From Coleofasciculus sp937127375 (GTDB lineage: Bacteria; Cyanobacteriota; Cyanobacteriia; Cyanobacteriales; Coleofasciculaceae): 64,000 nucleotides of DNA. A program made the translations under genes and the position numbers. The stretch's first letter is position 1, and each line of letters opens with the position of its first letter. Shown here in pieces: positions 18,801-26,119 of the stretch. The notes below the pieces were generated by a model. The model was not told where the DNA came from and ran no database searches. It worked only from the letters and a program-made list of their open reading frames with translations. The DNA is taken from assembly GCA_040218875.1 (NCBI GenBank), contig JAVJQP010000122.1, one strand, 5' to 3'.

Positions 18801-18956
18801 AATTGCCCGATAGCGATCGGATAATAGTAACTCTGAACCGCAACTGTGACAACTGACAGCATCTCGCGGATTCTCTGGATGCTGACAATCGGGGTTAAGG
18901 CAATAGCACTGATAGGGATGAGAGGTAGTGCTGTTTTTAGGGTTAGCGGTAGTCAT
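15804..18956 (-). CDS. membrane Ser/Thr kinase with VIT and VWA domains and PEP-CTERM-like tail
   Basis: A 1050-residue multidomain protein. Residues about 15-45 form a four-Cys zinc ribbon (YCLNPDCQ, CHSCGSELLL). Residues 48-305 form a Hanks-type kinase with GQGGFGRTFRG, HRDIKPENII, VDFGAAK and TAPEQVRG, all catalytic residues present. A membrane segment follows (about 318-336, VASTVLIMGWAGIRYL). A VIT domain lies at about 365-505 and a VWA domain at about 680-845 with a complete MIDAS (DTSGS, GGTE, LLTDG). The last 35 residues are VPEP, a hydrophobic run (NLFTLLLLIVVFGI) and a basic end, the architecture of a PEP-CTERM sorting signal. The inferred topology is kinase in the cytoplasm and VIT-VWA outside. 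Residues about 520-565 contain two 24-residue repeats encoded by inserted DNA repeats. The stop codon falls within a palindromic repeat. Confidence 0.92.
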   Translation of the reverse strand: MTTANPKNSTTSHPYQCYCLNPDCQHPENPRDAVSCHSCGSELLLSDRYRAIHPLGQGGFGRTFRGVDESNPNHPDCAIKQFFPKHSSTTNQEKAAELFEQEAQRLKTLGHHSQIPQLLDYFSQDKRQYLVQEFIHGQNLATELASEGPFSELKIRLLLRDLLPVLQFIHSHQVIHRDIKPENIIRRLGYGNLVLVDFGAAKFATETILERTGTVIGSAAYTAPEQVRGKAVFASDLYSLGVTCIHLLTQIPPFDLLDSHEDAWVWQDYLNGNRSISKPLAKILNTLLQRATKRRYQSAEAVLKDLNPSQRGSKRKQWLVASTVLIMGWAGIRYLVSPVTQQVSTRNPVVTNPIQEKSPTSSPSQTGGLFATVNGQQQVFPLEHTQVATKIAGNVSRVEVTQTFTNPFDHPLEAVYKFPLPDEAAVDDMEIQLDDRIIRGVIKKRQEAKQIYEKAKKAGKTAGLLEQERANVFTQSLANIKPGESIQVTIRYTDSLKFEGGDYEFAFPMVVAPRYKAGNSFGSKHFSASSAKALTTNKALMTNSVGSKHFSASSAKALTTNQALTTNVAYAAQVNPPVAPPGRSSHDIDVTVEIDAGVPISNVRSPSHPVTTQQTSSTVRVELADQETIPNKDLILRYQVAGADTQATVLTQADERGGHFATYLIPAIEYQQNEIVPKDVVFLVDTSGSQSGSPIVQSKELMRQFIQGLNPQDTFTIIDFANSTTHLSDKPLANTPQNRQKALNYINRLNANGGTELMNGIDTVLNFPAAPAGRLRSVVLLTDGLIGDDEQIIGEIRDRLKPGNRLYSFGVGSSTNRFLIERLAELGRGTAEVVPPNESAEGVAKEFFQEINNPVLTNIQVSWEGTGNAPEFYPQKVRDLFANQPLVVFGRKGDRTNGKLKISGIVAGGQPYETSLDVNFDEVRGNGAIAQLWGRARIKALMNQMYGRETPEVVEAVTDTALNYRLMSKYTSFVAVTEEIRVDSKDGKKVDVPVETPEGMDNQGTDTPSTGNTASVPEPDQIIGNLFTLLLLIVVFGIKPLRKVIIKIRS
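17278..17392. repeat. two in-frame copies of a 43-base double-hairpin repeat
   Basis: Copies at 17278-17320 and 17350-17392 are identical over 43 bases, begin GTAGTCAGCGCTTTAGCGCT and end AGCACTAAAGTGCTTACTAC, so each holds two small palindromes. They lie inside the kinase gene with a 72-base period, a multiple of three, and encode SKHFSASSAKALTTN twice. A third, diverged, inverted copy lies between genes at 34148-34190. Confidence 0.85.
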
Positions 18957-19150
18957 GGCATCCAGTTCCCAGTTCTCTAAGTCCTTGAGGTTATTCTAGC
19001 TGGTGAGAATGGAAAAAGGGGAATTGTAAATTACTGTTGCAATAATTAGAGTTGCTGCAATTTTTTTTTACAAAGGCTACCGTTGATCTAAGTCGTGGTG
19101 ACATGTCTGTCCAGCCAAGACTGAAAACGACCCGATTATCAGGAGATTGT

Positions 19151-20212
19151 ATGCCATTATATGCAGAATTACACCGTCATCTGGGGGGTTCAGTGGTTCC
19201 TCGGATTCTCTGGCGATATTTTCAACGCCAAACTGATCCGTTGACCCAGAAATTTGCTGACTATGACGACTTTGAGGAATTTTACACGCGATCGCGCAAC
19301 ACATTAGATGAGTATTTGGAACTGCACACCTTAGTCGAACATGTGCAAACGGTGCAAACGTTGCCCTATTTTATTTATCGCTTAATTCGCGGTGCGTATA
19401 TCTTTGAGAATTTAGCCTATTTAGAACTGCGGTATACGCCTTATTTACGCACATCGGAACAATTAAGTCAATCGGAACGGATTGATCAGATGGCGCAGAT
19501 TGTGGAGATTGTTGGACAAGCCAGTCAAGTCCAGGATTATCCGATGGTGACGAGTCAGATTCTCTGTATGCATGCGCGGCTTCCCTATGACGTGAATAAG
19601 GCAATTGTTGACCTTGCTGCCCAAAGGAAGGATTATGTTTGTGGGGTGGATTTGGCAGGAGGAGATGCCCATTATAGTGAACGGTTAGCCGAATTTGTCG
19701 GACTCTACCAGTATGCGCGATCGCTCGGTCTGAATACAACCGGTCATCTCTACGAAACCAGCGACGGTTGTTATCCGGAACTGTTACCCTATTTAATGCG
19801 GATTGGTCATGGAATTCATATTCCCTTAAAGTATCCAGAGTTGTTAAACGATGTCGCCCAGCGCCAGCAATGTTTAGAAGTCTGTCCCACGACCTACCTA
19901 AAAACCGGAACCTTGGAGGATATTCAGCAACTTAAAGTCGTCTTTGATTCCTGTTTCGAGGCGGGGGTTGACATTGCCATTTGTACCGATAACGCCGGAT
20001 TAAATAATGTGCGGTTACCCTTTGAGTACGAAAACTTATTAACCCAAGATGTGATTGATTTTGAGCAAATGCAAGCCTGTCAAGATGCCGCCTTTCGTCA
20101 CGCCTTTGCTTGGCCCCATCAACAGCATCCCGCCTCTCTCTTAACCGGATTACTAAAAAATCCCAGAGATGAGGTTGTCGCCGCCAATGGTACGCCCAGA
20201 ACCAAAGATTAG
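19151..20212 (+). CDS. adenosine deaminase family hydrolase
   Basis: A TIM-barrel metal-dependent deaminase. AELHRHLGGSV carries the HxH metal ligands, VDLAGGD and TTGHLYETSDG carry the next His and the catalytic Glu region, IGHGIHIP follows, and ICTDNAGLN holds the Asp ligand. It probably deaminates adenosine or a related purine (or a modified base); substrate cannot be fixed from motifs. I chose the ATG preceded by AGGAGA seven bases upstream, giving 353 residues, the usual length. The frame continues upstream to a TTG at 19052 without better support. It is divergent from the VIT-VWA kinase. Confidence 0.9.
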   Translation: MPLYAELHRHLGGSVVPRILWRYFQRQTDPLTQKFADYDDFEEFYTRSRNTLDEYLELHTLVEHVQTVQTLPYFIYRLIRGAYIFENLAYLELRYTPYLRTSEQLSQSERIDQMAQIVEIVGQASQVQDYPMVTSQILCMHARLPYDVNKAIVDLAAQRKDYVCGVDLAGGDAHYSERLAEFVGLYQYARSLGLNTTGHLYETSDGCYPELLPYLMRIGHGIHIPLKYPELLNDVAQRQQCLEVCPTTYLKTGTLEDIQQLKVVFDSCFEAGVDIAICTDNAGLNNVRLPFEYENLLTQDVIDFEQMQACQDAAFRHAFAWPHQQHPASLLTGLLKNPRDEVVAANGTPRTKD

Positions 20213-20251
20213 GGGTAGAAAGGCTTAAACATGAAACACCTGTAGGAGTCG

Positions 20252-20318
20252 TGTAGAGGCGACCCGCTTGCATCAATTAACAACAGTAATTCACTCAATT
20301 TGATCGGGTCGCCCTCTC
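20252..20318. repeat. GTAGAGGCGACCCGC hairpin element, copy 1
   Basis: Arms GTAGAGGCGACCCGC and CGGGTCGCCCTCT around a 40-base AT-rich centre. A second copy with very similar centre is at 40808-40870. It resembles the GTAGGGGCGGGTTT family but has distinct arms. Confidence 0.75.
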
Positions 20319-20412
20319 CTCCTGTTTAAGCGGATATCATATCAAAGAGTATTTCATAAGAGATTTTGCGCCATCCTCTTAAATCGGGGAGAATTTGTCT
20401 AATCGTATTTCC

Positions 20413-20643
20413 TTAATCAGCGTCATTTACAATTGTAAATTCATTGGACATACGTTCCGACAACGGCAATAATTCTGTTTTCAGTTGAACGGCTGGTCGA
20501 GAATCATTCACAATCTCGGCATGGTAAATTAATTGATCAGTACGAATGGCTGCGTCACCCCTCGTTTGAGATGTTGCTGAACAGCCTAGTGTTACAATAG
20601 CTAATGCCATACCCATCAATCTGACTCTCTGGTTTAACTTCAT
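20413..20643 (-). CDS. small putative lipoprotein
   Basis: A 76-residue product with basic N-terminus, hydrophobic stretch and VTLGCSA as a lipobox (Cys near residue 21). The mature part is short, polar and without recognised motifs. It could be a membrane-anchored periplasmic peptide. Its existence rests on the lipoprotein signal alone. Confidence 0.5.
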   Translation of the reverse strand: MKLNQRVRLMGMALAIVTLGCSATSQTRGDAAIRTDQLIYHAEIVNDSRPAVQLKTELLPLSERMSNEFTIVNDAD

Positions 20644-20838
20644 AAGATTTGCAGATACTTAAGATCAGGGTTGCTGACTTAATCCCTAAGCTAAAGTCTT
20701 TTATACAAAAGCTATATAGCTACAGATGAAAACGATGAGCCACTAGACTCATCCCTTTCGACAAAAGTTCCTCAAATCCTTACTGTTGCCTGTTCCTTCC
20801 TAATTTCAACCGTTAACTTTAATGAAAGTACGACTTAT

Positions 20839-22467
20839 TCAGGGTTTAACGGGTGGATAACTATCTTTAACATGTCGCATCACTTCTTGATAAATTTCGC
20901 TACTTACGCGGCTACCCCGTCTAAAGTCTTCTAATTTGGCATTATCCAAATAGAATTCAATGGTGAATTTAATTAAGGTAAATCCCTCATATTGGGATGT
21001 TCCCTTCATCCTAATTTTCGGTTCTTGCCGTTGACTTCTAGCTTGTTTAAATCGCTCCCGCAACCATTTCACTAAATCCATGACATAATCATCGAGCCGC
21101 GTTTCTTCCCGATGAGGATTACTAATTTTCTGAAAAACTCGTTGAAATCGTCGTTTTAACAGTTCAATTTTTCGCTCCCATTCGTCAGGCAAAATATATT
21201 GATCTTCATCGCGTAAATCTGGATCTCTTAACCAAATGCGATACCATTCCCGCACCAAACCAATTAATGTGTCTTGTGATTCATTTTCTTCTAATTCAAA
21301 GATAATCCGTTTGTTCTGCCGTCTCTGCACAACTTCTAAACCCACTTGTTGAAGAACATCCTCATATTCTTGTTGGATCGTTTCAATTTCTTCAATATTT
21401 AGCCCGCCTTTTTCGGCAAATTGAATCGTTACCATCAGGGCTTCTAACGATTGCTCAATATCTTCGAGTTTAAGATTTACATCATTTTCCCGAATTAGAC
21501 GCTGACGACCCACTTCTTTTTTATAGGCAAAATTAGTTTCTAAATTATCCACAACAAAGAAATCATCTATATGAGTTAGTTTTTTGTCAATATCTCCTAA
21601 TGCATCTGGATGAGCAAAAACAATTTCCCACATTAGCTGCTGACTTTCTTCTAAATCACATTCAGGTGGTATTTCTATCGGCAATGCGTAGAAGTGATGG
21701 GGGATCGGGCGACTTAAATTGGTAATTAATTGACCTTGTAAAACGCTATTGGGGATATAGACTTCACTGCGATCATCAAATATATAAAGCTGAGTCACGC
21801 GCACACCAATCTTCCGCAGCATACCAATGGAGCCATTTTCTAACTCCAGGATGTCACCAAATTGAAATGGCGTATCAATCAATAGAACAATTCCACTAAA
21901 GAAGTTCGCTAAAATATCTTTAACCGCAAACCCGATAATAAACGTCGCCCCACCCAAAGTGACCCAAATCCCAGTTAAATCAACACCAAAGGATTGGAGA
22001 ACAAAAGCACTAGCCAGCAGAAAAATCACAAACGGGACAACCCCTTCAAGGAGAGGCAGCAGCACGTTGTCCCACATCGCTTCTGTTTGTCGGGCGTAAT
22101 CTTTGAGGTAGTAGACAAAAACTTGAATAAATAACTGGATCAACCAATAACTAATTGCCACAATAATGCCAGCAGTCAACAGGCGATCAAACCAGCCGAT
22201 GGTATCCCCAGAATCAAGATCGGCAAAGGAAACCTTTAAACTGACCAGAATGAAAATGCTCAGGATGGGATAGGCGGAGACATTCAGGGTGACGAGGGCA
22301 ATATCGCTCTCAAACTTCCGAAAAATGGAGCGTAGCCCATAAAATAAGAGGACATAGAGGAGACAGGCACCCAGGGCAGCGATCGCTAGCTTCCCCAAAA
22401 CGAACCCCATGGTCTGTAAGGGAATGACAGTAAATGCAGTGAACAGAATCAGAGTGTTGATGTTCAT
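20839..22467 (-). CDS. MscS-family mechanosensitive channel
   Basis: A 542-residue inner-membrane protein with several N-terminal membrane helices (about 5-185). The MscS pore and beta domain follow: TLGGATFIIGFAVKDILAN (pore-lining TM3), GIVLLIDTPFQFGDILEL, GMLRKIGVRVTQLYIFDD and VYIPNSVLQGQLITNLSRP. The cytoplasmic part is unusually long: an acidic helical insert of about 180 residues (around 300-480, including NIEEIETIQQEYEDVLQQV and WYRIWLRDPDL) separates the MscS core from the last strand segment. The role is release of solutes on hypoosmotic shock; the insert may add a regulatory function. It is divergent from acpP. Confidence 0.93.
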   Translation of the reverse strand: MNINTLILFTAFTVIPLQTMGFVLGKLAIAALGACLLYVLLFYGLRSIFRKFESDIALVTLNVSAYPILSIFILVSLKVSFADLDSGDTIGWFDRLLTAGIIVAISYWLIQLFIQVFVYYLKDYARQTEAMWDNVLLPLLEGVVPFVIFLLASAFVLQSFGVDLTGIWVTLGGATFIIGFAVKDILANFFSGIVLLIDTPFQFGDILELENGSIGMLRKIGVRVTQLYIFDDRSEVYIPNSVLQGQLITNLSRPIPHHFYALPIEIPPECDLEESQQLMWEIVFAHPDALGDIDKKLTHIDDFFVVDNLETNFAYKKEVGRQRLIRENDVNLKLEDIEQSLEALMVTIQFAEKGGLNIEEIETIQQEYEDVLQQVGLEVVQRRQNKRIIFELEENESQDTLIGLVREWYRIWLRDPDLRDEDQYILPDEWERKIELLKRRFQRVFQKISNPHREETRLDDYVMDLVKWLRERFKQARSQRQEPKIRMKGTSQYEGFTLIKFTIEFYLDNAKLEDFRRGSRVSSEIYQEVMRHVKDSYPPVKP

Positions 22468-22561
22468 GGTTGATTGCCACGTAGTTTGCTTGAAGACGAA
22501 GGAGTACCACGTAGCTTACTTCTCTCTTCGCAAGTACCATGAACATGATATGATGATTAGC

Positions 22562-22580
22562 CCAACTGGATGCCAGTTGG
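22562..22580. promoter_or_regulatory. perfect inverted repeat between mscS and acpP
   Basis: CCAACTGG-ATG-CCAGTTGG, an 8-base perfect dyad in the shared upstream region of the divergent MscS gene and acpP. It could be an operator or a transcript hairpin; the sequence does not tell which. Confidence 0.35.
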
Positions 22581-22697
22581 AGAAGCGACTACCGATGGGT
22601 TTGATGATCCCCCTTTCGGATAAGATGAGAAAATGCAAAGGAACCAAGTAACATAACTTGATAACGTTCTAGCAAGTCGGTTGAGGTATACAAGTAA

Positions 22698-22946
22698 ATG
22701 AACCAAGAAATTTTCGATAGAGTCAAAAAAATAGTTGCGGAACAACTGGAAGTTGAACCCGGTGACGTAACCCCTCAAGCTAACTTTGCCAATGATCTCA
22801 ACGCCGACTCCTTGGACGTGGTGGAATTGGTTATGGCTTTAGAGGAAGAGTTCGATATCGAGATTCCAGACGAAGCCGCCGAACAGATTGCCACAGTCCA
22901 AGCGGCTGTGGACTATATCAGCTCAAAAACAGAAGCGGCGGCTTAA
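22698..22946 (+). CDS. acpP: acyl carrier protein
   Basis: An 82-residue acidic helical protein that carries growing acyl chains in fatty-acid synthesis. NADSLDVVELVMALEEEF contains the phosphopantetheine-bearing Ser38 in DSL, and DEAAEQIATVQAAVDYI is the conserved fourth helix. TTGAGG lies about 11 bases before the ATG. It is followed after 63 bases by fabF, the usual cyanobacterial and bacterial order. Confidence 0.98.
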   Translation: MNQEIFDRVKKIVAEQLEVEPGDVTPQANFANDLNADSLDVVELVMALEEEFDIEIPDEAAEQIATVQAAVDYISSKTEAAA

Positions 22947-23009
22947 TCAGCGGTTGTCTTCTCGACCAAGTTCTGCGTTATCGGGCAGTTTCCCTGTTTT
23001 ATTGGCATC

Positions 23010-24266
23010 ATGACAAACATTGAACTCAAGCGCGTTGTTATTACAGGTTTGGGCGCGATCACTCCCATCGGCAATACCCTGACGGAGTATTGGGATGGAC
23101 TTTTACGTGGGCGTAATGGGATTAGTACAATTACCCGGTTTGATCCCTCCCGCCATGCCTGTCGGATTGCTGGCGAAGTCAAGGGGTTTAATCCCCATGA
23201 CTATATGGATCGCAAAGAAGCTAAGCGGATGGATCGCTTTGCCCAATTTGGAGTCGCGGCTAGCAAACAAGCGATCGCGGATGCGAAGTTTGTCATTAAT
23301 GAACTGAACGCAGAACAGGTGGGTGTTGTCATTGGCACCGGGGTTGGTGGGATTAAAGTCATGGAAGACCAACAAGAGGTCTACTTGAATCGGGGTCCCG
23401 ATCGCTGTAGTCCGTTTATGATTCCGATGATGATTGCCAATATGGCAGCCGGACTTACGGCAATTCATACCGGGGCAAAGGGACCGAATACCTGTACCGT
23501 CAGCGCCTGTGCCTCTGGCGCCCATGGGGTGGGGGATGCCTTTCGCTTGATTCAACGGGGGTATGCCCAGGCGATGATTTGTGGGGGAACGGAAGCTGCC
23601 GTCACTCCGTTATCTGTGGCGGGATTTGCTTCGGCAAAAGCCCTGTCTACCCGCAATGATGACCCCGAACATGCCTGTCGTCCCTTTGATCGCGATCGCG
23701 ATGGCTTTGTCATGGGTGAAGGGGCAGGCATTTTAATCCTAGAAGAACTAGAACACGCCTTGAGTCGAGGGGCGCGGATTTATGCCGAAATGGTCGGGTA
23801 TGGCATGACCTGTGATGCCTATCATATAACCTCACCCGTACCCGGTGGTGAAGGGGCAGTCCGGGCAATGCAGTTGGCACTCAAGGATGGGGGATTGCAG
23901 CCTGAAGATGTCAGCTATATTAATGCCCACGGGACGAGTACACCCGTTAATGATCCCACAGAAACCACTGCGATTAAAAAGGTTTTGGGCGATCATGCCT
24001 ATAAAATTGCCGTCAGTTCCACCAAATCGATGACGGGTCATCTGTTAGGTGGTTCTGGGGGGATTGAATCGGTAGCTTCTGTCTTAGCGGTAGCCCATGA
24101 TCAAATTCCGCCGACGATTAATCTAGAAAATCCTGATCCAGACTGTGATCTCGATTATGTCCCCAATCAAAGCCGCCAGCAAACCGTCGATGTGGCGCTA
24201 TCTAATTCCTTTGGCTTTGGCGGTCATAATGTCACCTTAGTCTTCAAGAAGTACAAACCTTTGTAG
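23010..24266 (+). CDS. fabF: beta-ketoacyl-ACP synthase II
   Basis: Elongates acyl-ACP by condensation with malonyl-ACP. Complete thiolase-fold enzyme of 418 residues with the nucleophile Cys167 in TVSACASGAHGV, the first His in INAHGTSTPVND, and the second His with its Lys in STKSMTGHLLGGSGG. NSFGFGGHN is the conserved terminal Gly-rich loop. It forms an operon with acpP. The last codons run into a palindromic repeat that supplies the TAG stop, so the native end may have been replaced. Confidence 0.97.
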   Translation: MTNIELKRVVITGLGAITPIGNTLTEYWDGLLRGRNGISTITRFDPSRHACRIAGEVKGFNPHDYMDRKEAKRMDRFAQFGVAASKQAIADAKFVINELNAEQVGVVIGTGVGGIKVMEDQQEVYLNRGPDRCSPFMIPMMIANMAAGLTAIHTGAKGPNTCTVSACASGAHGVGDAFRLIQRGYAQAMICGGTEAAVTPLSVAGFASAKALSTRNDDPEHACRPFDRDRDGFVMGEGAGILILEELEHALSRGARIYAEMVGYGMTCDAYHITSPVPGGEGAVRAMQLALKDGGLQPEDVSYINAHGTSTPVNDPTETTAIKKVLGDHAYKIAVSSTKSMTGHLLGGSGGIESVASVLAVAHDQIPPTINLENPDPDCDLDYVPNQSRQQTVDVALSNSFGFGGHNVTLVFKKYKPL

Positions 24267-24291
24267 AGACGTAGCATGCTACGTCTCTACA
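24262..24291. repeat. complete 30-base palindrome, copy 3
   Basis: A perfect palindrome, TGTAGAGACGTAGCA then its mirror arm, overlapping the stop codon of fabF and ending six bases before the next ORF's ATG. This is the reference copy for those at 544-568 and 4768-4786. Confidence 0.9.
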
Positions 24292-24297
24292 TCCCCC

Positions 24298-25878
24298 ATG
24301 CCGTGCCGTATTGCCCAACGTCCGCCCATGCCCAAATGGTTTAACACGGCAGGTCCGTGCAAAGCGGACATTCACTATATGCTCTCCCCCTTAGATCGGC
24401 TACCCCAGCTAGACCGATTAATTGAGCAGCAGGGCTACTTTGTCATCCATGCGCCCCGGCAAACAGGCAAAACCACCGCCATGCTAGCGCTGGCACAACA
24501 GCTTACCGCCAGTGGACGCTATACGGCGGTCATGGTATCCGCCGAAGTGGGCGCGGCTTTTCCCCATGACCCGGGAACAGCAGAACGGGCAATCCTGGAT
24601 GCCTGGAAAGAGGATGCCACCTTTTGGCTACCCCCCGATCTCCATCCTGCGGATTGGACGCCCTCTGAGCCAGGGCGACAGATTGGGGCGGCGTTGAGCG
24701 CTTGGACGCAACAGTCCTCCCGTCCTCTGGTTGTGTTTATTGATGAAATTGATGCTCTGCAAGATGAAACCTTAATCGCCCTATTGCGCCAACTCAGAAA
24801 TGGCTATCCGAAGCGACCAAAAGGGTTTCCCCACGCTCTGGCGCTAATTGGGGTGCGGGATGTGCGGGATTATAAAGTGGCATCTGGGGGGAGTAAGCGT
24901 CTGAACACCGCCAGCCCGTTCAATATTAAGGTGGAATCCCTGACGCTACGGAATTTTACCGCCACAGAAGTCGCCCAGCTCTATGGACAACACACGGCTG
25001 AAACGGGTCAAGTTTTTTCCCCCGAAGCGATACAACGGGCTTTTGAATTAACTCAAGGACAACCTTGGTTGGTGAATGCCCTCGCCCGACAACTTGTGGA
25101 AGTTGTTGTGCCTGATCCGCAACAGGTGATCACCGTTGATCATTTGGAACAAGCCAAGGAAATTTTGATTCAACGGCAAGATACCCATCTGGATAGTTTA
25201 GCCCACCTGTTGCAAGAAGACCGAGTACGGGTCATTTTGGAGCCGATTTTAGCCGGACAAGAATTGGGAGATATACCGAATGATGACCGACAGTTTTTGG
25301 TGGATTTAGGTTTAGTGGTGCGCCATCCGGCTGGAGGGTTGACCCCAGCGAATCCGATTTACCGGGAAGTTTTACCCAGAGTATTGGCAAGTGGACCCCA
25401 GGATAGTTTGCCGGTGATTCACCCCAATTGGCTAACCCGTGAGGGGAAACTGGATTCGGAGCAACTTCTGGAGGCGTTTCTCAGGTTTTGGCGTCAACAT
25501 GGAGAACCCTTACTCAAAAGTGCGCCCTATCATGAGATTGCGCCCCATTTGGTGTTGATGGCATTTTTGCATCGGGTGGTGAATGGGGGAGGAACGCTAG
25601 AGCGCGAATATGCTATTGGTAGTGATCGGATGGATCTGTGTTTGCGTTATGGGGAGATCACGTTGGCGATGGAGTTGAAGGTGTGGCGTGAGGGACGCCC
25701 AGACCCGATTAAAGCGGGATTGGAGCAGATTGATCGCTATTTGGCGGGGTTAGGACTTGATACAGGATGGCTGGTGATTTTTGACCAACGTCTGGGATTA
25801 CCGCCCATTGCCCAGCGTACCACCACAGCATCAGCAATTACTCCAGGCGATCGCGCCGTTGTAGTGATTCGGGGATGA
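24298..25878 (+). CDS. AAA ATPase fused to a PD-(D/E)XK nuclease-like domain
   Basis: A 526-residue protein. FNTAGPCKADIHYMLSPL precedes a P-loop ATPase with Walker A APRQTGKTT (about residue 52) and Walker B VVFIDEIDAL (about 146). A winged-helix-like middle follows. The C-terminal part has the nuclease-fold pattern YAIGSDRMDLCLRYG with the Asp and LAMELKVWREG with E-x-K, then QIDRYLAGLGLDTGWLVIFD. Bacterial relatives pair an AAA-like ATPase with a DUF1703/PDDEXK_9-type domain and are thought to belong to mobile or conflict elements; function is undemonstrated. The start at 24328 (MPKWFNTAG) is equally plausible, since the first ten residues come from sequence abutting the palindrome. Confidence 0.8.
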   Translation: MPCRIAQRPPMPKWFNTAGPCKADIHYMLSPLDRLPQLDRLIEQQGYFVIHAPRQTGKTTAMLALAQQLTASGRYTAVMVSAEVGAAFPHDPGTAERAILDAWKEDATFWLPPDLHPADWTPSEPGRQIGAALSAWTQQSSRPLVVFIDEIDALQDETLIALLRQLRNGYPKRPKGFPHALALIGVRDVRDYKVASGGSKRLNTASPFNIKVESLTLRNFTATEVAQLYGQHTAETGQVFSPEAIQRAFELTQGQPWLVNALARQLVEVVVPDPQQVITVDHLEQAKEILIQRQDTHLDSLAHLLQEDRVRVILEPILAGQELGDIPNDDRQFLVDLGLVVRHPAGGLTPANPIYREVLPRVLASGPQDSLPVIHPNWLTREGKLDSEQLLEAFLRFWRQHGEPLLKSAPYHEIAPHLVLMAFLHRVVNGGGTLEREYAIGSDRMDLCLRYGEITLAMELKVWREGRPDPIKAGLEQIDRYLAGLGLDTGWLVIFDQRLGLPPIAQRTTTASAITPGDRAVVVIRG

Positions 25879-26119
25879 GTCAGTCGAAACGTTGCGAAAA
25901 AAAATATTGTGCGATCGCATCCTTTTTGACTTCATCGGCACTATCTCAGCCGACCCAACACCCCAATCGCCAAATTTTAGCCAAGCTTATACCAAGCCGT
26001 CTTGATCATCGATCCCCCTAATGGGATGATAAGTGTATCCTTGGGGAAAGAGTAACCCTCGCTTTACGGAAAAAATTTTGCGTTAAACCCTAGTTTCCTG
26101 GAGTCATTAGATAACACCT

